From NCBI RefSeq assembly GCF_006385875.1, contig NZ_VFSU01000024.1, positions 226,369-290,368 on the forward strand: 64,000 bases of DNA, written 5' to 3'. A program made the translations under genes and the position numbers. This document shows, one piece after another, positions 35,658 to 45,269 of the stretch (positions are counted from its first letter, which is position 1; every line of letters begins with the position of its first letter). Under the pieces are notes generated by a model. That model saw nothing but the letters and a program-made list of their open reading frames with translations. It ran no database searches and was not told the origin of the DNA. This DNA is from Sandaracinobacter neustonicus. Lineage in GTDB: Bacteria; Pseudomonadota; Alphaproteobacteria; Sphingomonadales; Sphingomonadaceae.

Positions 35658-37021
35658 CGACGAGCAGCAGCGGATCGCTGGATGAGTTTCTGGGCGTGAA
35701 GCCCGCCCGGCCGTGGATGAAATGGCTGAAATGGGGGCTGGGGGCGCTGGCGCTGCTGCTGATCCTGTTCATCGGCGTGAAGATGTTCGGCAAGCCCGAT
35801 GCGGTGAATTACGCCACGGAAAAAGCGGCGCGCGGCGATCTGACGGTGACGGTGTCTGCCACGGGCAACATCCGGCCGATCAACGAGGTGGATGTCGGGT
35901 CTGAACAGTCCGGCCTGATCACGCGGGTGCTGGTGGATGTGAATGACCGGGTGACGAAGGGGCAGTTGCTGGCGACGCTGGATACGTCTCGATTGGAGGA
36001 TTCGGTGAAGCAGGCGCGGGCGACGCTGGCCTCTGCACAGGCGGGCGTGGCGGAGGCCGAGGCCACGCAGGCGCAGGTGACGGCGACTCTGGCGCGGCAG
36101 GAGCAGGTGTATCGCCTGTCCGGCGGGCGGGTGCCTTCCAAGACGGAGATGGATTCGGCGCGGGCCGATCAGCGGCGGGCGCTGGCCTCTGTGGCCTCTG
36201 CGCGGGCGCAGGTGGTGTCGCAGCGCGCTGTGCTTGGCTCTGCCGAGACCAATCTTTCCAAGGCGCGCATCTATTCGCCGGTGACGGGGGTGGTGTTGTC
36301 CCGCGATATCGAGCCGGGGCAGACGGTTGCCGCTTCGCTGAACGCGCCGGTGCTGTTCACCATCGCCGAGGATCTGAGCCAGATGGAGTTGCAGGTTTCC
36401 ATCGACGAAGCCGATGTGGGCGAGGTGCGAGAAGGGCAGGAGGCGACCTTCGCCGTGGACGCTTTCCCCGGCCGCCGCTTCCCCGCGACGATCCGGCGGG
36501 TGAACCTTGGCTCCAACGATTCGAGCAGTTCATCCTCCACCAGTTCCACGACCGGCACGGTGGTGGCCTATACGGCGCTGCTGACGGTGGACAATCGCGA
36601 GCAGACGCTGCGGCCGGGAATGACCGCCACGGCCGACATCGTGACGACGCGGCGCGACAATGTGCTGCTGGTGCCGAATGCGGCCTTCCGTTTCAAACCA
36701 GCCAGCGCACAGGCGGGCGCGAGCGGCGGCGGCATCGCCAGCGCCATCGTCCCGCGCGGGCCGCGCCGTTCCAGCGACAGCAGCACGCGGACGGCGACCA
36801 CCGGTCGCGGGGCGCAGCAGAATCTGTTCGTGAAGGATGCGAACGGTTCGTTGCGCGAAGTGACGGTGACGACGGGCGACACCAACGGCACGATGACGGT
36901 GGTGACGGCGGGCGAGTTGAAAGAGGGCGATCTGGTGGTGACCGGGCAGTTGGCGGGGGCCGAGGGCAACAGCCGCGCGGGTGGGCAGGCCAAGGGCGGC
37001 GCGCCGAAGGCTGGCGGCTGA
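35654..37021 (+). CDS. macA: periplasmic adaptor, MacA/HlyD family
   Basis: 455 residues: one N-terminal membrane anchor (about residues 28-50), barrel-sandwich halves around V-S-A-T-G-N-I and V-T-G-V-V-L-S-R-D-I-E-P-G-Q-T-V, a coiled-coil hairpin (A-R-A-T-L-A-S-A-Q-A-G-V-A-E-A), and a beta-barrel region. A Ser-rich stretch (S-S-S-S-S-T-S-S-T-T) lies in the barrel region. It bridges the inner-membrane MacB-type transporter and the outer-membrane duct; the start overlaps the preceding stop (ATGA). Confidence 0.93.
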   Translation: MTTSSSGSLDEFLGVKPARPWMKWLKWGLGALALLLILFIGVKMFGKPDAVNYATEKAARGDLTVTVSATGNIRPINEVDVGSEQSGLITRVLVDVNDRVTKGQLLATLDTSRLEDSVKQARATLASAQAGVAEAEATQAQVTATLARQEQVYRLSGGRVPSKTEMDSARADQRRALASVASARAQVVSQRAVLGSAETNLSKARIYSPVTGVVLSRDIEPGQTVAASLNAPVLFTIAEDLSQMELQVSIDEADVGEVREGQEATFAVDAFPGRRFPATIRRVNLGSNDSSSSSSTSSTTGTVVAYTALLTVDNREQTLRPGMTATADIVTTRRDNVLLVPNAAFRFKPASAQAGASGGGIASAIVPRGPRRSSDSSTRTATTGRGAQQNLFVKDANGSLREVTVTTGDTNGTMTVVTAGELKEGDLVVTGQLAGAEGNSRAGGQAKGGAPKAGG

Positions 37022-37022
37022 G

Positions 37023-37730
37023 ATGACCGAGCCTCTGATCCGGCTGCGTGGAATCACCAAAAGCTATGGCGAGGGGGCGAACAGCTTTCAGGCGCTGCGC
37101 GGCGTAGACATGGATATCATGAAGGGCGATTTCGTCGCGGTGATGGGGGCATCCGGTTCGGGCAAATCCACCACGATGAATATTCTGGGGTGTCTGGATG
37201 TGCCATCGGGTGGGGAATATCTGTTTCGCGGGCATCATGTGGAGGAACTGAACCGCGACCAGCGGGCGCTGCTGCGGCGGAAGTATTTCGGCTTCGTTTT
37301 TCAGGGCTTCAACCTGCTGGCGCGCACCAGTGCGATGGAGAATGTGGAACTGCCATTGCTCTATCGTGGCGACGCGAAGACGGAGCGTCGCCGGGCGGCG
37401 ATGGAAGCGCTGGACCGGGTGGGGCTGAAGGAGTGGTGGGATCACACGCCCGCCGAGCTTTCCGGCGGGCAGCAGCAGCGCGTGGCGATTGCGCGGGCCA
37501 TCGTGACGCGGCCGGAAGTGCTGCTGGCGGACGAGCCGACGGGCAATCTGGATTCGGCGCGTTCGCGTGAGATCATGGAATTGCTGAGCGATTTCAACCG
37601 CAACGGGATCACCGTGCTGATGGTGACGCACGAGCCGGAGATGGCTGCCTTTGCGCGAACGGTGGTGCATTTCCGCGACGGGGTGATCGAGCGGATCGAC
37701 AGCAATGCGCAGCACGGGGCTGTGGGCTGA
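37023..37730 (+). CDS. MacB/LolD-type ABC transporter ATPase
   Basis: 235 residues: Walker A G-A-S-G-S-G-K-S-T, Q loop V-F-Q-G-F-N-L-L, signature L-S-G-G-Q-Q-Q-R-V-A-I-A-R-A, Walker B L-L-A-D-E-P-T-G-N-L-D and the H loop T-H-E. In MacB the ATPase and permease are one chain; here they are separate genes, as in many Alphaproteobacteria. The start at 37023 is one base after the adaptor stop. Confidence 0.95.
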   Translation: MTEPLIRLRGITKSYGEGANSFQALRGVDMDIMKGDFVAVMGASGSGKSTTMNILGCLDVPSGGEYLFRGHHVEELNRDQRALLRRKYFGFVFQGFNLLARTSAMENVELPLLYRGDAKTERRRAAMEALDRVGLKEWWDHTPAELSGGQQQRVAIARAIVTRPEVLLADEPTGNLDSARSREIMELLSDFNRNGITVLMVTHEPEMAAFARTVVHFRDGVIERIDSNAQHGAVG

Positions 37731-37731
37731 G

Positions 37732-38940
37732 ATGTACGGAACCGTCTTTCTGCTGGCGTTGCGGTCCATCCGGCGGCACCTGTTGCGATCCTTCCTGACG
37801 GTGCTGGGCATCGTGATCGGCGTGGCGGCCGTGGTGACGATGGTGACGCTGGGCAATGCGACCACGGCTGCCGTGCAGAACCAGATATCCTCTCTGGGCA
37901 CCAACATCCTGCAGATTCGCCCCGGGCAGGGCTTTGGCCGGGGCGGCGGCGGGCCGCGTCCGCCCAATTTCGATATGGACGATGTGCGCGCCATCGAGCA
38001 GCAGATCGCGGGCGTGAAGGCGGTGGCCCCACAGGTGCAGACGTCGGGCACGGCGATTTTCGAAGGGGCCAACTGGTCCACCACGATCAACGGCACCAGC
38101 AGCGCCTATTTTCAGGTGCAGCCGTGGCCGCTGGCGAGCGGTCGGTCGTTCCTGTCCTCTGAAGAGCAGGCGGGCAAGGCGGTTTGCATCATCGGCAACA
38201 CCGTGCACCAGAATCTGTTCCGGGGCGGGGAGGCGATCGGCCAGCGCTTCCGTGTGAAGGGCATCAGTTGCGACGTGATCGGCATCCTTTCCACGCGCGG
38301 GCAGGCGGGGTTTGGCGGCGATCAGGATGATGTGGTGATCATGCCGATCAAGACGGTGCAGCGGCGCTTCACCGGCAATCAGGATGTCTCGGTAATCTTG
38401 GTGGGCGTGGACGATGCCTATTCGACGACGCAGGTGCAGGCCTCCATCACTGATCTGTTGCGCGAGCGGCGGAAGATCGGCGAGGGGAAAGAAGACAATT
38501 TCAACATCTTCGACACGAAACAGATTTCCGACACGCTGACGAGCACGACCACGCTCATGACGCGGATCATGGCAGCGGTGGCGGCGATTTCGCTGATCGT
38601 GGGCGGGATCGGCATCATGAACATCATGCTGGTTTCAGTAACGGAACGGACGCGCGAAATCGGCATCCGGCTGGCCATCGGCGCGGTGTCTCGCGAGGTG
38701 CTGATGCAGTTTCTGGTGGAGGCGGTGGTGCTGTCCTGCCTTGGCGGCTTGATCGGGCTGTTGCTGGCGCAGATCGCCATCGCGCTGCTCTCCCCGCTGA
38801 TGCAGGTTCCGTGGACGTTTGACGCGCAGATTAACATCATCGCCTTCGTGATTTCGGCGGTGATCGGGGTGGTGTTCGGTTATTTCCCGGCGCGGCGGGC
38901 GGCGAATTTGAACCCGATAGACGCGTTACGGCACGAATAG
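37732..38940 (+). CDS. MacB-type ABC transporter permease
   Basis: 402 residues: an N-terminal membrane helix (L-R-S-F-L-T-V-L-G-I-V-I-G-V), a large periplasmic MacB_PCD domain, then an FtsX domain with three helices, including G-G-I-G-I-M-N-I-M-L-V-S-V-T-E-R-T-R-E-I-G (split here as the family signature). It drives mechanotransmission export with the ATPase; typical cargo are macrolides, peptides or lipids. Gly-rich G-R-G-G-G-G-P-R-P in the early periplasmic part is typical. Last gene of the operon. Confidence 0.95.
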   Translation: MYGTVFLLALRSIRRHLLRSFLTVLGIVIGVAAVVTMVTLGNATTAAVQNQISSLGTNILQIRPGQGFGRGGGGPRPPNFDMDDVRAIEQQIAGVKAVAPQVQTSGTAIFEGANWSTTINGTSSAYFQVQPWPLASGRSFLSSEEQAGKAVCIIGNTVHQNLFRGGEAIGQRFRVKGISCDVIGILSTRGQAGFGGDQDDVVIMPIKTVQRRFTGNQDVSVILVGVDDAYSTTQVQASITDLLRERRKIGEGKEDNFNIFDTKQISDTLTSTTTLMTRIMAAVAAISLIVGGIGIMNIMLVSVTERTREIGIRLAIGAVSREVLMQFLVEAVVLSCLGGLIGLLLAQIAIALLSPLMQVPWTFDAQINIIAFVISAVIGVVFGYFPARRAANLNPIDALRHE

Positions 38941-38947
38941 GGGCGGT

Positions 38948-39607
38948 TTACAGCGGCTTGGGGCCGGGTTTTTCCGATGTGGCGGTGCGGGCGGCCCATG
39001 CGGCCCAGCCGGAGGCAAGGCCGGGGATTTGCGCCAGTTCGGCGAGTTCGGCCCTGTCTGCCGGAGAGCGGTAGGAGGCCTTCACCACCTGCGCGATGGA
39101 CCAGCTGCCGGGCTGCCGCTGTTCGAGGATTACTCTGTCTCCGGCGCTGAGGGTGCCGGGTTCCAGCACGCGCAGATACCAGCCGCACAGGCCGTTCCTG
39201 ACCATGGCCTTCACCATTTGCGGATCGTCGAACCAGCGGGCCAGCGTGGCGCAGGGCTGGCGCGGCTGGCAGATTTCCACAAGCGCAGTGCCGATGCGCA
39301 GGCGATCCCCCACATGGGCGCTCTGTTCATCCAGCCCCTCGATCAGCAGATTTTCCCCGAATGCGCCGGGGACAAGGCAGGCCGTGTGACGGGGATGTTC
39401 CGCCGCCCACAGCAGGTAGCTGCTGGCACCGAAGGCATAGACGGCCTTTTCCGGGCCGCCATGGACTCGGGTGTTGGCAACTTCATCGCCATCCAGACCC
39501 AGCGCATGGACCGAAACCGGGCCTTCGCGCGGATCCTTGCCATAGGCGGTGACATGCTCACCGATGCGGCGGGCCTTGCCGGTGCGAAGCTGAAGCAGCG
39601 TGGGCAT
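38948..39607 (-). CDS. MOSC domain protein, YiiM-like
   Basis: 219 residues. V-H-A-L-G-L-D-G-D-E-V, R-V-H-G-G-P-E-K-A-V-Y-A and the conserved Cys in I-C-Q-P-R-Q-P-C are marks of the MOSC/YiiM group, which binds the molybdenum cofactor and reduces N-hydroxylated compounds in YiiM. ATG at 39607 is preferred to the GTG two codons earlier. It is convergent with the ABC permease, seven bases apart. Confidence 0.88.
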   Translation of the reverse strand: MPTLLQLRTGKARRIGEHVTAYGKDPREGPVSVHALGLDGDEVANTRVHGGPEKAVYAFGASSYLLWAAEHPRHTACLVPGAFGENLLIEGLDEQSAHVGDRLRIGTALVEICQPRQPCATLARWFDDPQMVKAMVRNGLCGWYLRVLEPGTLSAGDRVILEQRQPGSWSIAQVVKASYRSPADRAELAELAQIPGLASGWAAWAARTATSEKPGPKPL

Positions 39608-39690
39608 GGACACTCTTTAACGCGCCTGCTTGCGCCGGGCCAGCGGCTGGCGCAGGTTGCGGCCGGGAGACGATAAAAGGGGAGGGTGCA

Positions 39691-40128
39691 ATGGGAGAAC
39701 TGACCGCGGCCGCGCAATCGATGCTGCACGCCATATTGGCGATGGGGCTGCTGACGCTGGTGATGTTCATCTGGATGTATGCGACGCGGCTGCCCGCCTT
39801 TTCAAAGGTGAAGCTGGACCCGCAGGAGGCGATGCATCCGGGCAGCTATCATGACCGCATCCCCAGCGAAGTGCGGCGGGTGGCGGACAATTACAACCAT
39901 CTGTTCGAGGCGCCGACGCTGTTCTACGCGACTGTGCTGGCGATCGTGTTGCTGGGGCTGGCCGATGGCGGCCATGTGATCGCGGCATGGGCTTATGTGG
40001 GGCTGCGGGTGGCGCATTCCATCGTGCAGGCGACATTCAACCGGGTGCTGGTGCGCTTTGCGCTGTTCGCGCTGAGCTGGGTTGCGCTGGGCTTCATGAT
40101 CGTGCGGGCGGCGCTGGCGAGTTTCTGA
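39691..40128 (+). CDS. MAPEG family membrane protein
   Basis: 145 residues with four hydrophobic helices and the motif Y-N-H-L-F-E-A-P-T-L-F-Y-A, a signature of the MAPEG (membrane-associated eicosanoid/glutathione metabolism) family in bacteria. The N-terminal conserved Asn/Glu and R-V-A-H-S-I-V-Q segment fit glutathione-binding members. Substrate unknown. The ribosome site is AGGGGAGGG. Confidence 0.9.
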   Translation: MGELTAAAQSMLHAILAMGLLTLVMFIWMYATRLPAFSKVKLDPQEAMHPGSYHDRIPSEVRRVADNYNHLFEAPTLFYATVLAIVLLGLADGGHVIAAWAYVGLRVAHSIVQATFNRVLVRFALFALSWVALGFMIVRAALASF

Positions 40129-40282
40129 ACGGGGTAAAAGGTTAACGACGTGGTTGAGTGTCGGTAGAGTTTACAAAAATGCTGCAAGAGCTTTTCGTTT
40201 CCGAGTAGATTGAACTTGGCATGAAACCTGCATGTGTGATTTGGGCGGGTGGATGGACCCGTCGTTAGGCGAGGGCAGGAAT

Positions 40283-40924
40283 ATGATGAAAACTCTTCTT
40301 GGGGCAGCAGCAGTGGCGCTGATTGGCGCGCCTGCGATGGCGGCTGTGGTTGTGTCGTTCGACGCGGGTCTGGCGACGCCGTCAGCCGGCTACACGGTCA
40401 TCGACACGTTCGATAACCTGGACAACGTGACTGTCAACTATGGCACGGTTCTGATCATGAACCCGCCGGCGACCAGCAATGGCGCGCCGCCGGCGAACTC
40501 GGTTCCGGCCGGAACAAGCTATCTTTCGGTTCTGGGCGGTGGCAGCGCGACGATCTATTTCGCGCCCGACACCAAGAGCTTCCAGTTCGATTGGGGCTCG
40601 ATCGATACCTACAACACGCTGACGGTGACCAGCAGCACGGGCATTTATACGATCGTGCCGGGGTCTTCGAGCTTCCCGAACACCGCGGACGGTAATCAGC
40701 ATGCGCACGGCACCAACGGCCGCGTGACGGTCTGGGGTGATGTGGCGGGCGAGACCTTCTCGTCGATCACGTTGACCTCTGGTACCAACTCGTTCGAGAT
40801 CGACAATCTGGCGACGATTGCCGTGCCGGAACCGGCGACCTGGGCGATGCTGATCGTGGGCTTCGGGCTGGTAGGCTTTGCTGCCCGCCGTCGCGAGCAG
40901 CGTCTGGCGCGCGCGATTTCCTGA
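40283..40924 (+). CDS. secreted PEPxxWA-CTERM protein
   Basis: 213 residues; signal peptide (M-M-K-T-L-L-G to A-M-A-A), a beta-rich ectodomain of about 165 residues with many Thr and Ser, and V-P-E-P-A-T-W-A-M-L-I-V-G-F-G-L plus Arg-rich end. A second ATG at 40286 is possible. The ectodomain differs from the tandem pair at 13.3-15.0 kb; not a family I recognise beyond the sorting signal. A strong terminator follows. Confidence 0.9.
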   Translation: MMKTLLGAAAVALIGAPAMAAVVVSFDAGLATPSAGYTVIDTFDNLDNVTVNYGTVLIMNPPATSNGAPPANSVPAGTSYLSVLGGGSATIYFAPDTKSFQFDWGSIDTYNTLTVTSSTGIYTIVPGSSSFPNTADGNQHAHGTNGRVTVWGDVAGETFSSITLTSGTNSFEIDNLATIAVPEPATWAMLIVGFGLVGFAARRREQRLARAIS

Positions 40925-40949
40925 GCTTTTCTCTGGGATGCGGGGGAAG

Positions 40950-40979
40950 GGGCGGTGGCCGGAAGGCCGCCGCCCTTTT
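40950..40979 (+). terminator. intrinsic terminator
   Basis: GGGCGGTGGCC, loop GGAA, GGCCGCCGCCC (one T-G wobble) followed by TTTT. It lies 26 bases after the PEP-CTERM stop codon. Confidence 0.88.
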
Positions 40980-41037
40980 CCTTTGGCGATCAGATTCTTT
41001 GCAAGCGCGTCGGCCTTTCGGCTTTTGCCGCCGCTCC

Positions 41038-41151
41038 TCTCTCTCCGCTCAGGCTGAGCTTGTCGAAGCCCGTGGAGCAGCTACCACCCGGCTCGGCCGT
41101 TGTGCTTTGACGTCTGGGGCTTCGACAGGCTCAGCCTGAGCGGAGAGAGAG
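41038..41151. repeat. long inverted repeat (REP-like) between the PEP-CTERM gene and purL
   Basis: Arms at about 41039-41070 and 41119-41150 are complementary over about 32 bases with a single mismatch (core CAGGCTGAGC...GTCGAAGCC in one arm). A 48-base non-repeated loop separates them. The core is a very common intergenic element in sphingomonads. Part of the same core reappears at 53990-54027. It sits between convergent genes and may block transcription. Confidence 0.75.
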
Positions 41152-41194
41152 CAGGCAGGCGATGCCGGTTCATCGCCTTTCCGTTAGCGCTGGC

Positions 41195-43357
41195 TCAGCG
41201 CGCCATCATGTCTGGGAGGAAAATTTCGTGCGCCTTTCTCAGCGCGCCGATATCCTGCGCGCCGATGCCCTCCACCTTCAGCGCCGTGCCGCCGGTGCTG
41301 CCGATACGGCTGAGCGGGACGGGGCAGGGCGGGAGCGTGGTGCCCGGCTTCACGGTGATGATGTAGCGGCCCTGATCCTCGCCATAGGCCCATGCCGCGA
41401 AGTGGCTGCCCTTGGGCGTCACGCTGGCGCCGATGCCGCCCGCCATCGCCATTTCCGCGAGCGCGACGAGCAGGCCGCCATCGGCGGTGTCATGCACCGC
41501 CGTCAGCGTGCCGTTCAGGATGAGGGCGCGCACCCAATCGCCCGCCGCGCGTTCGGCGGTGAGATCGACCGGCGGCGGCGGGCCGTCTTCCAGCCCACGG
41601 ATTTCGCGCAGCCAGATGGATTGGCCCAGATGGCCTGCCGACGCGCCGACCAGCCAGATTTCCTCGCCTGCCGCCTTGAGGGCGAGCGTGGCCGAGCGTT
41701 CCCAATCGGCGATCAGGCCGACGCCGCCGATGCCCGGCGTGGGCAGGATGCCTTGCCCTTCGGTTTCGTTGTAGAGGCTGACATTGCCGGACACGACGGG
41801 GTAATCCAGCGCGCGGCAGGCCTGTGCCATGCCCTCGATCGCGCCGACGAACTGGCCCATGATTTCCGGCCGGGTCGGGGCTGCGAAGTTCATGCAATCG
41901 GTGACGGCAAGCGGCGTTGCGCCCACCGCCGTGATGTTGCGCCAGGTTTCGGCGATGGCCTGCTTTCCGCCCTCCAGCGGATCGGCGAACACGTAACGGG
42001 GCGTCACATCCGTGCTGATCGCCAGCGCCTTTTTGGTGCCGTGCACGCGCACCAGCGCGGCGTCGCCGCCGGGGCGCTGCACCGTGTCTGCGCCGACCAT
42101 ATGATCATATTGTTCCCACACCCAGCGGCGTGAGGCGAGGTCGGCCGAGCCGAGCAGCTTCACCAGATCACCCATCAGATCGGCGCTGTCTGCCACCTCG
42201 CCCAGTGGTGCGCGGGGCGGGGTGGGGGCCCATGGGCGGTCATATTTCGGCGCATCTTCGCCGATCGGGTCGAGCGGGAGGTCGCAGACCATTTCGCCCT
42301 GCCATTCCAGCTGAAGCCGCCCGGTATCGGTGACATGGCCGATCACTGCGAAATCCAGCGCCCATTTGCGGAAGATCGCCTCCGCCTGCGGCTCAGCGCC
42401 GGGCTTTAGGATCATCAGCATGCGTTCCTGCGATTCCGACAGCATCATTTCATAGGGCGTCATCCCCTCTTCGCGGGTGGGGACATTGTCCATGATGAGC
42501 TTGATGCCGACGCCGCCCTTGGAGGCCATTTCGACACTGGAGGAGGTGAGGCCCGCCGCGCCCATGTCCTGAATGGCGACGATGGCGTCTGTCGCCATCA
42601 GTTCAAGGCAGGCTTCGATCAGCAGCTTTTCCATGAACGGATCGCCCACCTGCACGGTGGGGCGCTTCGATTCGGAATCCTCGTCGAACTCGGCGGAGGC
42701 CATGGTCGCGCCGTGGATGCCGTCCCGCCCGGTTTTTGAGCCGACATAGACGACCGGGTTGCCGATGCCCGCGGCGGCGGAATAGAAAATCTTGTCTGTG
42801 CGGGCGAGGCCGACGCACATGGCGTTCACAAGGATGTTGCCATTGTAGCTGGGGTGGAAGCGCACTTCGCCGCCCACCGTAGGCACGCCGGTGCAATTGC
42901 CATAGCCGCCGATGCCGGCGACCACGCCGCGCAGCAGTTGTTTGGTTTTCGGGTGGGTGGCTGCGCCGAAGCTGAGCGAATTCAGGTTGGCGACCGGCCG
43001 CGCGCCCATGGTAAACACGTCGCGCATGATGCCGCCAACGCCCGTTGCCGCGCCCTGATAGGGTTCGATGAAGCTTGGGTGGTTGTGGCTTTCCATCTTG
43101 AAGATGGCGGCATCGCCATCACCGATGTCGATCACACCGGCGTTTTCGCCCGGACCCTGAATGACCCACGGCGCCTTGGTGGGCAGCTTCGCGAGGTGGA
43201 TTCGCGAGGATTTGTACGAGCAATGCTCCGACCACATCACGGAAAAGATGCCCAGTTCCAGCAGGTTCGGCTCCCGGCCGATGGCCTTCAGGATACGGGC
43301 ATATTCATCGGGCTGCAGGCCGTGTTCGGCGACGATTTCGGGGGTGATCGCGGTCAT
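41195..43357 (-). CDS. purL: phosphoribosylformylglycinamidine synthase subunit PurL
   Basis: 720 residues, the size of the small, three-subunit type Pur[11 protein letters not shown] near the N-terminus binds substrate; the ATP site [16 protein letters not shown] and later G-A-A-G-L are present. With PurS and PurQ (51231-52123) it converts FGAR to FGAM in purine synthesis. The ATG at 43357 is preferred to the upstream 43393 because M-T-A-I-T-P-E matches the family start. Its partners are 7.9 kb upstream on the same strand. Confidence 0.96.
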   Translation of the reverse strand: MTAITPEIVAEHGLQPDEYARILKAIGREPNLLELGIFSVMWSEHCSYKSSRIHLAKLPTKAPWVIQGPGENAGVIDIGDGDAAIFKMESHNHPSFIEPYQGAATGVGGIMRDVFTMGARPVANLNSLSFGAATHPKTKQLLRGVVAGIGGYGNCTGVPTVGGEVRFHPSYNGNILVNAMCVGLARTDKIFYSAAAGIGNPVVYVGSKTGRDGIHGATMASAEFDEDSESKRPTVQVGDPFMEKLLIEACLELMATDAIVAIQDMGAAGLTSSSVEMASKGGVGIKLIMDNVPTREEGMTPYEMMLSESQERMLMILKPGAEPQAEAIFRKWALDFAVIGHVTDTGRLQLEWQGEMVCDLPLDPIGEDAPKYDRPWAPTPPRAPLGEVADSADLMGDLVKLLGSADLASRRWVWEQYDHMVGADTVQRPGGDAALVRVHGTKKALAISTDVTPRYVFADPLEGGKQAIAETWRNITAVGATPLAVTDCMNFAAPTRPEIMGQFVGAIEGMAQACRALDYPVVSGNVSLYNETEGQGILPTPGIGGVGLIADWERSATLALKAAGEEIWLVGASAGHLGQSIWLREIRGLEDGPPPPVDLTAERAAGDWVRALILNGTLTAVHDTADGGLLVALAEMAMAGGIGASVTPKGSHFAAWAYGEDQGRYIITVKPGTTLPPCPVPLSRIGSTGGTALKVEGIGAQDIGALRKAHEIFLPDMMAR

Positions 43358-43451
43358 GCCCGGCGCTCTAGCGGAGCTTGGGGAAAGAGTCATCCGGTGG
43401 GTTGCGTGCGAATAATGTTCCAGTTATGTTCTCATGCGAGGGAGAAGTGGG

Positions 43452-43919
43452 ATGACCGTGCAGAATCCGCCGGAGGGCTATGTGGGGGTGACGCCCTATC
43501 TGACAGTGAGCGATGCCGACGCCGCCATCGGCTGGTATGTGCGGGCGCTGGGGGCCGAGCTGAAATACCGGATGGCGTGGAACGGCAAGGTGGGACACGC
43601 CGAGCTGGCCATCGGCGGCGGGCACTTCATGCTGGCGGATGAATTTCCGGACATGGGAATGCTGGGGCCGGGAAGCCGGGGCGGCACCACGGTGCGGATG
43701 CTGGTGTATGTGCCGGATGTCGATCTCGCCTTTCATCAGGCGGTGACGGAGGGCGCGAAAGAGCTTTACCCGCTGGAAAACAAGCCATGGGGAGACCGCA
43801 GTGTGCAGATCCTCGACCCGTTCGGCCATTGCTGGACGCTGGCGACACATGTGGAAGATGTTGCTTACGCGGAGGTGGATGCGCGGATGGCGGCGATGGG
43901 GGATCAGAGCGAAGGGTAG
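43452..43919 (+). CDS. VOC/glyoxalase superfamily protein (PhnB-like)
   Basis: 155 residues. P-Y-L-T-V-S-D-A-D-A-A-I-G-W-Y and G-G-H-F-M-L-A-D-E-F-P-D-M belong to the PhnB-like branch of the vicinal-oxygen-chelate fold, followed by the D-P-F-G-H-C-W-T-L motif near the C-terminus. The branch is common and its substrates are mostly unknown. A 60-base fragment related to bases 43629-43688 recurs at 46080-46139 on the other strand. Confidence 0.88.
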   Translation: MTVQNPPEGYVGVTPYLTVSDADAAIGWYVRALGAELKYRMAWNGKVGHAELAIGGGHFMLADEFPDMGMLGPGSRGGTTVRMLVYVPDVDLAFHQAVTEGAKELYPLENKPWGDRSVQILDPFGHCWTLATHVEDVAYAEVDARMAAMGDQSEG

Positions 43920-44113
43920 ATCGGTTGGGCGCACCGGGGCGGCTTGTTGACGAGAGAGCATCTTGCTATTGCTGAGGCAAGGCATGGCCCGTGCCTCCTC
44001 CCACCGATGGGAAGCATCCAACATGCAGGGCCTTTGGCGGATTTCGGACCACTTTGTTCGAGCCTGCGCATGCGGTGGGATTGCGCGAATCGCTTGAAAT
44101 GAGGAGGTTTCCG

Positions 44114-44827
44114 ATGAAGTTGACCACTCCGGTTTTTCGGCTGAAGCGTCAGGCAAGGCAGCAGGCTCGCGCGACGGGCACGCCGTTGCACGCCGCACTC
44201 GACCGGATGGCGCACGACGAGGGTTTTCGGAGTTGGGGCCATCTGTCGGCATCGCTTGCCGTTGATCGGCCATCGGCTGCTTTGCTGCAGCAGTTGCGAC
44301 CGGGTGATCTAATGTTGCTGGGTGGAAGGCCCGGCAATGGCAAGACACTGATGGGCCTTTCGCTTGCGGCGGAAGCGGCCAGCGCGGGCCGGCCGGCCTA
44401 TTTCTTCACGCTTGAGGACAGTGAGAGCATCGTGCGTGACCGGCTGCGACTGCTCGGGTTTGCCCCGGGACTGATCGGCGGGAAACTGATTCTGGACACG
44501 TCCGATGCGATCTGTGCGCAGCATATGATTGAACGGATCGGTCCAAAGGCCGACCGGGCAGTGGCAGTCATCGACTATCTGCAGTTGCTGGATCAGCGCC
44601 GGCGCAATGCGGACCTTTCCGTGCAGGTCGCGGCGCTGCGGGAATTCGCAGAGGCGACGGGGTCGATACTGGTCATGCTGTCACAGATCGATCGGGTCTT
44701 CGATTCATCCGGGAGGCGCTTCCCGGAGCGGGCCGATATCCGCTTGCCGAATCCGATCGACACCAGCCTCTTCACAAGGGCCTGCTTCCTGCGCGCGGGA
44801 GAAGCCCGGCTTCAGGAGGTGGCCTGA
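44114..44827 (+). CDS. DnaB-like helicase C-terminal-domain protein (stand-alone)
   Basis: 237 residues starting M-K-L-T-T-P-V-F-R-L with AGGAGGTTT upstream. Walker A G-R-P-G-N-G-K-T-L, then E-D-S-E-S at the sensor, Walker B V-A-V-I-D-Y-L-Q-L-L and a C-terminal S-Q-I-D. The first about 60 residues (basic, L-H-A-A-L-D-R-M-A) match no DnaB N-domain. It resembles only the RecA/DnaB core, so it may be an accessory loader or recombination factor, found also in other sphingomonads and rhizobia. Not linked to replication genes here. Confidence 0.8.
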   Translation: MKLTTPVFRLKRQARQQARATGTPLHAALDRMAHDEGFRSWGHLSASLAVDRPSAALLQQLRPGDLMLLGGRPGNGKTLMGLSLAAEAASAGRPAYFFTLEDSESIVRDRLRLLGFAPGLIGGKLILDTSDAICAQHMIERIGPKADRAVAVIDYLQLLDQRRRNADLSVQVAALREFAEATGSILVMLSQIDRVFDSSGRRFPERADIRLPNPIDTSLFTRACFLRAGEARLQEVA

Positions 44828-45269
44828 CGGCTATGCGGAAATGTTCGGAAACGCCGACTGGTCAGTCGGCGGGCAGACGCGAAATAGGCATTCGAGCTTG
44901 CGCGGCCTCAACTCTGCCTCACACCTGATGTCCTGCCGAGAGCCAGGATTTCGCGAGAAGGGTGCATTTGATAATAAATTGCAATTAAATTAACGATCAC
45001 CAGGTCCGTCTCAAGTGTCAAAAATGCGAATCTGCAACTCATTATCAAACATATAGTCAATACACTCTTTATAAACTCCGATTTCTACTCCAACTGGACC
45101 CGGAAGAACCCAATATTAACCATTTTTCGACTATTTCCACTCCACATACGGTGATAGAATTCACGATAGCTACATGTGATTCATGAAGGGGTGCATCCGT
45201 GTGGCTGGCAACACCGGCCATGATCGTCTGGATAAGGGGGTCATCGGTCCGGCTTTGAGGGTTGGAGCC
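44828..45269. other. AT-rich intergenic stretch
   Basis: My hand count over 44941-45180 gives about 38% GC, against about 65% in neighbouring genes. It has no convincing gene: the only open frames are short and antisense to nothing known. It precedes the PEP-CTERM gene at 45270, so it may be a promoter-rich or curved upstream region, or a scar of acquired DNA. Confidence 0.6.

Noticed and set aside
43358..43451. Purine riboswitch upstream of purL
   Set aside because: The 94-base gap, partly shared with the divergent VOC gene, is too short and shows no riboswitch-like conserved junction.
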